The position numbers and the translations under genes are program-made. 64,000 bases of DNA, taken from Lunularia cruciata. Lineage: Eukaryota; Streptophyta; Marchantiopsida; Lunulariales; Lunulariaceae. The notes below the pieces were generated by a model that was given only the letters and a program-made list of their open reading frames with translations, had not been told where the DNA came from and did not search any database. The stretch is taken from the NCBI GenBank assembly GCA_948567375.1, contig OX419756.1:69480552-69544551 (forward strand), in the 5' to 3' direction. Of this stretch, positions 48,770 to 58,779 are shown piece by piece (position 1 is the first letter of the stretch; every line of letters begins with the position of its first letter).

Positions 48770-49978
48770 CCTCCAAGATTGATATGAGAGTGAATGGTCA
48801 CAACATCAAGGATGCACTGGTTGATGGAGGATTTGCAATGAATACCATTGATGAAGAAGTTGAGTATGATACACTCTAGATCTTCAACATTTGTGGTGAG
48901 CATGGAAAAAAAACAACAGGCTTGACCAGTAGGGTGATGGATAAAGTGTTAGTTTTAGTTATGGGAGTTCAATCTCATGACTTTCCAAGTCTTGAAGGAT
49001 TCAAGCTGTGACTTGCTTTTTGGAAGCCATTGTTGAGAGTAACATGAACAACTGATTGATGGCACAAATTGTACTTGAGGATTGGTTCATCAAACCATAG
49101 AGTTACAATTCCTATCACTAACACCACCAACACTTTACATTCAAATACACCATCTTTTGCTTATTAGGAATCAGATTCAAAAGAAGGAGCATTAGGTGTG
49201 GACACAAGCATGGAGGAGAGACTTCCATGGAGGATGATAGATTTGAATCTGATTTAGATGTGTATCCCTTGTGTGCGATAGATCTTGCACATAAGCTAGA
49301 GGTTGTGAAGTACCCAGCTAAGTCATTATTGACGGTTTAGAAGATAGAGAGGAAATTATCTACCCTCAAGTATTGTCCAAATGTTATCAAGGAGGAGAAG
49401 GTAATATTTGAGTAGATTTTTTGCAAGTTTATCCATGTGTTTTCTTTTAGTTACAAGGATCTAAAGGAAGTCACCTTGAGGGAACACAAGAAAGAGGTGG
49501 AGGAGCATGCAAGACCAGTCCACCAAAAATACTGTTGCATTAGCCCACCAATAGCTTTGGTTGTGAAGGAGGAGATTGATAAGCTCAAGGTGGCCTAATT
49601 TGTCTTTGAGGTGGAGAATTCATAATGGGTTTCTCCAATTATGATTTTGAAGAAAAAGAATGGTAAGCTTTGGGTATGTATAATTTACAAGAAGCTGAAA
49701 GTTATTACTAAGAAGGATGATTACCTTTTGCCATCCATCAATGAGATCTTGGAGGAGGTTGCAAGTCATGAGAGGTATAGGTTTGGAAATTTTTATAGTG
49801 GGTATAACTAAATCAAGATTGCACCAAAGCATCAAAAACTCACCGCATTCACAACACTTTGTGAAACTTATGCTTTCAAGGTCATGTCTTTTGGGCTTTG
49901 CAATTCTCCAACCACATTCCAATGGTTCATGAACAAGTTTTTTGAATCTTTCATTAGGAAATTTGTGAGGGTAAGGTG
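48770..49978 (+). pseudogene. Protease and reverse transcriptase remnants of K
   Basis: Recognisable by alignment to copy B: the NGHNIKDALVDGG protease start, an acidic linker, and RT text (VVKEEIDKLK, WVSPIMILKKKNGKL, VMSFGLCNSPTTFQ). Stops are frequent, and the segment with the FIDD active site is deleted. Confidence 0.75.
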
Positions 49979-49989
49979 ATCCTAAGAAG

Positions 49990-51289
49990 GTGAGGAAAAT
50001 CTCAAGGAAAATCTCAAGGATCCCTTCAAGTTTGAGAAAGTTATGCCAATTCTTGGGGATGGTTGGGTGCTATAGGAAGTTCATCTTTTCATTTTCCAAC
50101 AAGGCTTATGCATTGACCATTTACATGAAGAAGGGTGTAGAAAACATAGTGATTTTGAAGGACAAAGAGGTTCTCAAAGCTTTTGAGTAGCTCAAGCAAT
50201 CCCTTGTTGTAGCTCTAATTCTTGCTAGACCGGATTGGAGTAAACCTTTCATCCTCTATATTGATGCTTCTAATGTAACTATAGGATGCACTTTAGGATG
50301 CAATCTTAGTCAGTTAGACCAAGATGGACATGATCATCCAATAGCTTAGGATAGTAGATAGATGGTTTCAATAGAAAATAACTACTCAATCACGGAGAGA
50401 GAAAGGTTGGTAATAATCTTTGGTCTCAAGAAGTTTAGACACTACTTGATGAGAAGGAAAGTTACCAGTGTCACGGATCACAAGGAAACACATCTTCAAC
50501 AAGCCTAATATGGAAGGGAGGCTAGCAAGGTGGATGATACTCTTGTCTAAGTATGATTACACCATTGAGGATAAGCCAGAGAAGAAAGATAAAAAATGCT
50601 GATTTGTTATCTAGGCCCTATGAACATGATGGAGTTCATCATCATCATCTATTGGTTTAGAGCAGATCATCATCTATTGGTTCAGAGTTGAACCACTAAA
50701 TGATGCCTTCTCACACAAGGAGCTCATGATAGTCTCAATAACTCAAGGGGTTCCAATGGAGTACAAGGAGATTATGGACTTTGTTACAATAGGTAATTAT
50801 CCATAAGGGATGCATGCTAGGGAGTGAAAGGTCCTTGCAACAAGATCTAAACCTTACACAATGATGGAGGATATTCTTTTTCAACAAGGAGCAAATGGTT
50901 TACTTTGAAGAGTAGTGGCCAAGGAAGAGTCTATCCTATTTATAAAAGAGTTTCATGAAGATTTAGTATATGAGGACACTTTGCAAGAAAGATGACTACT
51001 TTCAAGATTCTAGATGTAGATTACTATTGGAGGGGGATTTTCAAGGATTATCTTGATTATTTCAAAACTTATCATGCTTGTCAAGCTTTTACTATAAATT
51101 CTACTTCCACTCCTCCTCTTAGATCAATTCCATTGCTAAGACCTGTTGAGAAGTGAAGAATTGAATCTATAGGTCCTCTCAATAGAACCCTAAGGAACAA
51201 CAAGTACATTGTGGTGGTTACTAACTACCTTACCAAGTGGGTTGAGGCTAGACTATTGAGGGAAAAGAATGAAAATGAAGTTGATAGAT
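49990..51289 (+). pseudogene. RNase H and 5' integrase remnants of K
   Basis: Plus-strand text matches copies B and C: RKLCQFLGMVGCYRKFIFSF, LYIDASNVTIGCTL, then integrase (YHACQAF, NKYIVVVTNYLTKWVEARLL). The frame stops at NENEVDRL, where the H LTR begins. Confidence 0.8.
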
Positions 51290-51951
51290 TGTCGTGCGTA
51301 TATACATTGCTACACAACATACATCGTTGTCAACATCATACAATATAGAAGCACAACTCACACATAAGTCATACATAGACTCTAAAGTGCCACAATAATC
51401 AGATTGCTTAACACTCTCAACTCAACTCAACTCAAATCAGTACTTGATCTATCACTCTATAAATTGCCAACAATAGGGCATTGATTACAGTCAAGCCACA
51501 CCCACTCAAGCATAGAGAATCCAGGTGACGCTTGCCGGCCTTTGTCCACCATAGCCAAGAACTCGAAGGCTCAACATCAGAGAAGTGAGCTCTCTGGAGC
51601 TCACTTCAAAACTATACCCCCTAGACTCGAGCTAGCACAGAAACCCTAACGGTCCTGCTGACGGCACACTCGACGGTGCAAACGGTGCAAAGTGACGGTG
51701 GGCCCTACCGTGAAGTCAGTACCCCGAACACAAAATCTAACCATCAGAAAGTAGTCTATGAGAAACTACTAGAATAACTCTAACTACTATCACTGGAACT
51801 CTTATGTCCGAGCATCTAGATGCGGAACTACAAATGGCGTGACAGCTGTCGTGCGTATATACATTGCTACACAACATACATCGCTGTCAACATCATACAC
51901 TATAGAAGCAGAACTCACACATAAGTCATACATAGACTCTAAAGTGTCACA
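51290..51951 (-). repeat. 3' LTR of H with 105-bp terminal direct repeats
   Basis: The minus strand starts TGTGACACTTTAGAGTC after the polypurine tract and ends CGCACGACA at the K border. The first and last 105 bp (51951-51847 and 51394-51290) are near-identical direct repeats around a 452-bp core. Either the LTR is 662 bp with repeated ends, or a 105-bp LTR has been duplicated. The core contains a 26-bp hairpin at 51582-51607 (11-bp arms, 4-nt loop). Confidence 0.65.
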
Positions 51952-52126
51952 ATCGCCCTCCTAGCTGGCGGTTAGGTCTCTCTAACTCCAGATAGCCATC
52001 TACTCTAAGTATATGGTATACCCTCTAATGGGCAAAGATCAGGAGGCCGGGTGCTATGGAGCCCCATCGTTAGTCACCTGTCTGCAATCTATACCATATA
52101 AAGAATGAACTAGCTATAGGTCAAGT

Positions 52127-52261
52127 ACATATAGGACATAACCACTATCCCTGAGGAACCACCGTGAGGGGAGGAATCATACATGCCATATGCCATCCTC
52201 TCAAACAACTATCACACACTAAAATAGTAGCAGCTCCACCAGAAGAGCCACATAACATGCA
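52127..52261 (-). pseudogene. PHD finger at the C-terminus of the H polyprotein
   Basis: Reading CMLCG, LVCDSC, GWHMAC and, after one TAG, WLCPIC, this is a C4HC3 PHD finger with spacing CX2C-X11-CX2C-X4-HX2C-X14-CX2C. The Trp two residues before the penultimate Cys is also conserved. It follows the integrase C-terminal module (SRVLVLEGRDGVVWKDH) in the same frame. Known PHD fingers read histone H3 tails, so a role in targeting integration is plausible by analogy with chromodomains; that is inference. One TAG (52145-52147) interrupts it. Confidence 0.88.
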
Positions 52262-53254
52262 CCTCAAGCCTACACGTACAAGTGCCAAGCTTGGGTCCAT
52301 AGTACCATCAATGTTTGGGAGGTGGCATGGCGCACAATTGCGCACATGATCCTTCCAAACAACACCATCACGTCCTTCTAACACAAGGACTCTAGATGGC
52401 AAAACCTCACGCACTCTCAAGATAGTGCGGCCTATAGAAACATCAAGTGTTGTCGGTGCTGTCTGCTGTAGATATACATAGTCGCTTGGATGAAATCAAT
52501 GGATCAAGGGTCTATAACCTCCACCTCAAATGGTAGCATAGCGTAAAGTATCTCTATGCTGAGCAATCACCAAGTTCTCAAAGGCCATCGGCATCACTCT
52601 TCAAAAGATCTCTGCCCGCTGAGAACATGCGCTCATCTATACATCAGGGTCATCCAAGTCCAAAACTACAGTAGCATCTTGACAAATGGCTGCAGGTAAA
52701 TCTGGATCTCGTCCATAGAGTAGAAAGTATGGAGAGAAGGATGCTAAGGAGGCTTGCCGGCTGAACCGATAGCCCATGGCCAACCAAGGTAACTGGAGAT
52801 CCCAATCTCCCAAGTGGCCTCTTTGCAAACCATACTTTTGCAATCCTCTCTTCACCGTCTGAACCACTCTCTCTGCTAAGCCATCTGCCCGAGGGTGATC
52901 TCGGCATGTAGTACAATGATCAATCAAAGCCTTGTCACACAAGACCTGAAACTCCCCCAAGAACTCTGTACCCTGATCAATCAAAACCTCGGCTGGTGCA
53001 CCAAAATGACTAAGAACTCGATCTAGGAATGAGTAAGCTGTCTCTTCACTAGACTTGTCAGGAAGTGCCACCAACTCAATCCACTTGGAGAAGTGCTCCA
53101 CCATCACCAAAAGATACCAACGATGTCTCACAATAAGCGGTAAAGGTCCGGCAAAGTCCAAACTCCAACGGTAGCCCAATCCCATGATAGGTAATGGGTG
53201 TAACTATGGCGTAGGAGGATTGAATGATGCTCTAACTCAGTCACAAACCACACA
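52262..53254 (-). pseudogene. Integrase core and C-terminus of H
   Basis: The frame 53185-52637 holds the catalytic core: SLDFAGPLPLIVRHRWYLLV, PAEVLIDQGTEFLGEF and the DHPRADGLAERVVQTVKRGL segment with the catalytic Glu. All three acidic residues (D, D, E) are present. The same frame continues to the C-terminal module at 52420-52290 with three stops (TAG, TGA, TGA). Upstream, the zinc region continues across element I at 56533. Confidence 0.88.
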
Positions 53255-56200
53255 TGTGACAACCCAACAAATATCACTTTTACAGTAATCGGGTCAGTAA
53301 AGTTTGTTCCCGTAGAGATACTATCCCGAATTGGTCAAATACGAAGTCAAAAGTCACAATGGCAGTTTTTCTTGATGGCTTCTTTAATCTCTCAGTTAGA
53401 AACTACACCCAGAAGAGAGTAACAAGCTCACAATCTTGACAACTTGTCACGAATACGCACATATAATCACATCATAGTAAATTTTGTCCAAACAACTCTT
53501 GATTGTGATGATTCAGATTCTCCCGAAGACGGCACTTCACTACAAAGACCGATTTTGCCTTAGAATTGTGTTCCACCCCTCTACTGAAGGCACAACTTCC
53601 TCGATTGAAATTGCTTCACATCAACTTCGTGCTGCACTCACCAATGTAGAATACTAACAACACTACAATTCCTCTCAGACCTGCCAAGGCATTGCTCCAA
53701 TGCACTTCACTCAGATCAAACACACAGAATGAAGATCAAGGCTGTAGATTCCAACATCCACAGACACATTGACTTGCTCTTCGGAATTCTTCACACACTC
53801 ACAAACACAAACAAAAAATTGACAATCAGAATTAAGCTTAAGCGACGAGTACTGAAAACAACACTTTGCTGTATCTATCTTCAGAAAGATGAATACTGAA
53901 TAACATCGTACTGCAAATGCTTCACTTAAATACTGAAGCAAACGACAGACTCGCCTACTTAGGCACCGCTTCCTAGCATCCTTTCCTACTTACAAATCCC
54001 GAGGGCCAATCTATCTCTTCATATCTGCCCTTTCCTATCTCAAAATTGACTTCTATCACGATCCGATGTCTACCTCATCATCGGCTTCCAAACCCGATGA
54101 TCTTCTTACTATTTCACCTTCTTCGGGTACGACTGATTCTACTAATTTCTTTACTAATTCTACAACTTCTTCACTACAATCTGCAATTGAGCTCCGGGTT
54201 ACTCCATCTATTGCTTTATCTCCTGACCCACTCTGCTCTAAAGCGTCACTTAGCAAGTCCGATGCCACTTGAGTTCTTACATCTACGACATCGGGTTTCT
54301 TATCCACTATCACACTAGTCCGAATTTTCTCTAACTCCAAATTGACTAAATTTAACCTAAGACTAACATTATTTTCTACCTCCAACATTTTCCTATCTAC
54401 GCGTTCTCTCAACTGAATTAGCAAGGTATTCATGTCCACGTCCTTGGCTCTTCGCTTCCGAGTCTCCTACACAAGTAACTTCAACTCATGCAAACAAGCT
54501 TCTTCCAATCTTCCCTCCGCCTCCGTGCTTAAGAGTGCTTGTAATTTCCCTGCAATGTCTCCTACTGATTCCGATGCATGTCCTCGAGAATGTTCTACCT
54601 TCAACTCCTCCCGATACATCTGCAACTCATCTTCGTATTCTGCAGCGAGCATCTTCTTCTCCTCTGCATACTGCATCTTTTGCTGTTCCACACTCTTGAC
54701 AAGTTCTTGCAAATGCTCTTCTTCTTCTTCTTGCCTAGACTCCAATTCTCTTTGCCATGCTTGATTCTTCTTCATCATTGCCACCTTCGTCTGGAGTCTT
54801 TTCCTGTGTCATCGGCTCCTTCATCCAAAGTTGCGATCTTCATATCTTCATAGTGTTGGCACAGTCTTCATCTTGGCCTCTTGAACTCGGCCCCGCGGGA
54901 TACTCCTTCTTTGCTTTGGGTCTTGGCTTGTTCTTGATCATCGCTTTGCCAGCCTCACTTACTACCACCGATTGCTGGACTTCTGGCTCTCCCTCACTTT
55001 TGCTCCCAAAGTCCTCACTTTTCAACGTGAGCTCTTCTTCTTCCGAGTCCTCTTCTTGTGGCTCAGTTTCTTCATCTGACTCCGATCTGGATGATGCCCT
55101 TCTTATTAGTCTTCAACATCAGCCTTCGAGTCTTGCGTTGGATGGGCGATGATTTGGCTTCTTTGGGTTTACTTCACTTCTTTGTCTTTGGACTGGCAAT
55201 ATCTTTGATCTTCCATTGTCCCGTCCTTGCAAAGTACTCGTCATTTGCTCGCAGATGAAGCATATATTGTTGCTCCTCTTTGTCGGCTTCTCGTCTCAAA
55301 TCAGGGTGCATGTGGGAGACCATACGATGACGCTCATCTTCAGAGAGCAAGTTCAGGCTGAAGTAGAAATGTGCTACAAATGGTGCAAAATAATGCGATG
55401 GCAAGCCCATTTGCCAATTCACCACCATCTGCCTTGTTCGGTGATGGAAGCACTTTGCCCAATTCATTGGTACACCTGCAAACGCAAACATCTAATGGAA
55501 GAAGACTGCCTGCTGCATGGTTACTTATGTTGTTTGCTCCAGCTTGAACATGGCCATCATTGCCCCCACAATACTTCTTTGGATCAGGTCCTGATAGGAT
55601 TCCACCTTGTAACCATTCGTAGTTCTTGGAGCAAAAAACGAATTGCAAATCTCTGCCGTCTCCTCTGCCGCATCACACTTCCGATAGAAGGTGATCCCTG
55701 TCGGCTCTCTTGCTTCTCTCCCCAGTACTAATTTCCAATCCGACTTAGTCCATCATGCCAGATTGCCTCTCTTCGCCTCCTCTTCGGGACCCTCCTCACA
55801 ATTACAGGCAGCGATCTCTGCCATCACTCCCAAGAAACTGAAATTCCAGTTCCATGCTAAAAAGGTAATACGAAGTCTAACCAAGACTTCAATTCTGGCT
55901 ACTACATCTACTCTTCGAATTGCAAAACCTCTCACTGTCAGCACATTGGCCACCTTCTTTGCCATGATTTGTTCTCTCATTCTATGCTGTTGGAAGATCA
56001 GCCCCTCTCCTGGACGAGACACTCTAACTCCCTCAGGGTTTCGGAAAATTTCACTCTCGATGGGCTTCTGGACACGCATTACTGCAGGACGACTTCTCAA
56101 AGGAATTGGAAATTTACTCAGTAAATTCAACTTCCCCCTGCGTAGTTGCAATTTTATATTGCCCCAAATCAAAGTCATTCTTTAGTCGATTTTGTCTATG

Positions 56201-56532
56201 AATTTCTCTCTTCTGCGTGCACTCCCAGTCACTGTCAAGACATGCTTATTATGCCCCCACCGTTTCTTGAAATGTACTTTCTTGCCACGTACAGAGGTTG
56301 TTAAACGGTCTTCATCGTTCTTGCATTTTCCAACTCAAAGACGATGATCTTAGGCTTGTTTCCGGTGTACTCCTCTTTCGAGTACCTCCATCACCGGATC
56401 CGCTGTCAGCTTCTTTGGCTTTCCTCCAAAGTTACTTTCGCCTCTTCTTTGTCCGCAATTCAACTTTTTCGTGCTTACTTCGTCTCTTAAACACTACTAA
56501 CCATAAAAAACAAAAAAAAGGTGGGTACCACA
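53255..56532 (-). mobile_element. Element I: 3.3-kb TG...CA element without visible pol
   Basis: Ends are TGTGACAACCC (plus, left) and TGTGGTACCCACC (minus, right). ACACA flanks it at 53250-53254 and 56533-56537, and removing it restores the H integrase motif ARCVVCD. I found no long terminal direct repeats, RT, integrase or transposase. The ends form only a weak inverted repeat. It contains one long decayed minus-strand protein gene. Candidates are a LARD-like non-autonomous LTR element with lost LTRs or a DNA transposon with 5-bp target duplication. Confidence 0.75.
54056..56178 (-). pseudogene. Unrecognised long protein of element I, with C-terminal coiled coil
   Basis: One minus-strand frame runs 56178-55174 with three stops (TGA, TAA, TAG). 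After frame changes it continues at 55025-54840 and 54784-54056. The N-terminal region is basic. The centre has AMMAMFKLEQTT, FAFAGVPMNWAKCFHHR and HYFAPFVAHFYFSLNLLSED. An acidic and basic linker follows, then a strong coiled coil (SRQEEEEEHLQELVKSVEQQ, MLAAEYEDELQMYREELKVE) and a second helical segment (LIQLRERVDRKMLEVENNVS). The APFVAHFY block resembles APFTIHFY in the duplicated segments. No known domain is apparent; a Gag-like role is a guess. Confidence 0.6.
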
Positions 56533-57172
56533 ACACATCTGGCAACAAACTGTTGTACCTTGGTCTGCATACCACGCCACCAATAATGACTCTAGAGTAA
56601 GCTATATGTATGCTTTACTCCAAAATGTCCTAGCTCCTCATGAGCATGACGGACCAACTGTGGTCTCTATGATGGAAGTGGTACTACTCGCACTCTACCA
56701 TCCTCCCATACACGCAAAAGGTGTCTACCCTCTAATCTGAACCATCTCGCTCGCTGAAGAACACGGTCTCTCTCCTTGGCCCCAACTGTGCTACCCACAA
56801 CACCAGTGAGAAGATAGTCCATCACTTAGACATCATCATGAATGTCTCGCTGAACTGTACCAATATCTTCACTCTCTGGATCTGAGACCTCAATAACTCC
56901 TCCTGTATGTGCTGAGAGAGATACCACCAAACCCTCTGCAAATATACACAAAAAGGCCGATGCATGCAAACCTAGCACCATCTCCTCATCTGTCTCACCA
57001 AGCCAACATGCTCCAGTCTAATCATGCTAGTTGGGACATGGGTTTCTACTCAACCCATCTGCATCACGGTTCACCACTCTAGGTCTATGAACAACCTTGA
57101 AATCATACTCCTGTAAAACCAGAGCCCATCGTGCAAGCTTCCCTGAAAGCTTGTCTGACTCCATCAACCACT
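56533..57172 (-). pseudogene. RNase H tail and integrase zinc region of H
   Basis: The minus strand continues PLKWLMESDKLSGKLARWAL and VNRDADGLSRNPCP, then integrase HAHEELGHFGVKHTY and YWWRGMQTKVQQFVARC. This supplies the HHCC zinc site, completed across element I. Stops include three or more TAG and one TAA (about 56826). Confidence 0.8.
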
Positions 57173-58500
57173 TTAATGGCTGATGATCAATGATGAGAGT
57201 GAAGGGTTACCAAATAGGTAACATCGGAAATGTGCTACTGCCCAAACTGCTACCAAGCACTCTCCCTCATATGAACTATACTTCGCCTCTGCTGAATTGT
57301 TGGAGCGACTAACATAGGCCACCACAAACTCCTCCTCCTCATCATCATGTTGGGTGAGCACTGCTCCAAGCCCCAACAAACTCCAATCAGTGTGAACCTG
57401 AAATGGTAGTCCCCTAATCGGTCTCCTCAAAATAGGAGCAGATGTCAACCTCTCCTTGAGCTCTACAAAAGCTCTCTCTTGCTCATCTCCCCAACACCAC
57501 TCCTGTGTAAGCTTGCTTAGCTTCGTCAAGGCCTTGGCAATGGCACTAAATAGCGGCAATAAAAGTTCGCCAACCCAAGGAATGCTCGCACTCTACTCAC
57601 ATCCGTAGGCCAAGGAATACGTGCAATGGCCTCTACCTTGATCTGCTGAACACCAAGTCCTCCGGAGTAGATAGTGTGACCCAAATACTCAACCTGCTTG
57701 TGGAAGAACCTACACTTCCCAGGATGTAATTTGAGTCCATGAGATCTCAACCTCTCAAACACCTCCAACAACTGTCTCTCATGCTCCTCCACAGTAGTGT
57801 TATAAACCAAAATGTCATCAATATAGCACCGAGCAAAATCCAATCCAACTAGGATCCTATCCATGACCCTCAAGAACTCAGCAGAAGCGTTCTTTAACCC
57901 AAATGGTAAGAACCTCCACTAATATAACACCTTGCCGTGAGGATCAGTAGCCCAAAATGTTGTCTTGGACTTATCCTCCTCTCTGATCGGCAGCTGATGA
58001 TATCCTACTCAAAGATCCAAAGTACTGAAGACCTTTGCATGCCCAATCGCATCAAAAATCTCCTCCGGTGTAGGCATGGTATACAGATCAGCCTTGGTCT
58101 ATCGGTTGATAGGACGGTAATCTCCACACATCCGCCTATCTGTATAGTTGCCATGCATATCCTTCTTGGCTGGCATCACTGTCGTTGATGCATACTCTCC
58201 ATGTGAAATCTTTACCAAACCAGCCTCAAAAAGGTCACTACTCTGGCTTTGAATCAATGTCCTCTCCATCTCACTATATTGATAAGGACGTCGGAAAACT
58301 AGTGTGTTGCTAGTCAGCTCAATCCGTATACCCGGTCCCTTCTGAGCACCCAAATCCTTCATACTAAAGGCAAAACAACTTGTGTGACTCCTCAAGAACC
58401 TCCAAACCCTCTGTCTTTCCTCTCCAGTAAGCTTGGGTCCAAGATTTGGCTCCCAAGTATCCTTTGTAACTGTAGTAGGAGTGGAAGACATACTGACTGA
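57173..58500 (-). pseudogene. Reverse transcriptase and RNase H of H
   Basis: 58491-58099 is the RT N-terminal half (IRIELTSNTLVFRRPYQYSE, GLVKISHGEYASTTVMPAKK, MCGDYRPINR). After TAG (58099) come KADLYTMPTPEEIFDAIG and, after a TGA at 58009, VGYHQLPIREEDKSKTTFW. The active site YIDDILVYN is in 57873-57526. RNase H (57559-57173) has QVHTDWSLLGLGAVLTQHDD and AEAKYSSYEGECLVAVWAV. One frameshift separates RT from RNase H near 57550, and another lies at about 57200. Confidence 0.9.
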
Positions 58501-58779
58501 CTACTACACTGGGCCCTTGGGAGCAATAGTGTCATGCTCCCCACCATTAGAGGTCCCAACCTCTGTGCAAAAAACTCCTTCCACTATGGCTGCAAGCTTC
58601 ACAGGTCCTCTAGTTGCATCCCATATGGACCAAGGGTGTAATCCAAGTAGCCCACGCTCACCTGGATGGACTCCAAGTAGACCACTCTCCCTAGTAGCTA
58701 CTAGATGTGTCCCAAGAATACCATGTCCACTCGGTCCATCACCCCCAACATGTGCCTGAATCATCTCGATAGGCACAGG

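Larger units (their letters stand above)
45407..51289 (+). mobile_element. OTA-type Ty3 element, copy K, strongly decayed
   Basis: Plus-strand order: 5' LTR, PBS, leader frame, ORF0, gag, protease, RT, RNase H and part of integrase. It is homologous in order to copies B and C, but with many stops and indels. A deletion near 49978 removes the RT segment after FIRKFVR. Integrase is interrupted at 51289 by the end of element H, and the remainder of K should lie beyond H's other end, outside this window. Confidence 0.88.

Noticed and set aside
51290-51951. A stand-alone TRIM element with 105-bp LTRs
   Set aside because: No PBS or polypurine tract inside the 452-bp core at the expected places, and the H polypurine tract abuts its outer edge; kept only as an alternative.
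55216-56185. Plus-strand ORFs of 164-171 codons
   Set aside because: Antisense to the element I protein; Cys/His-rich and Ser/Leu-rich text without a domain.
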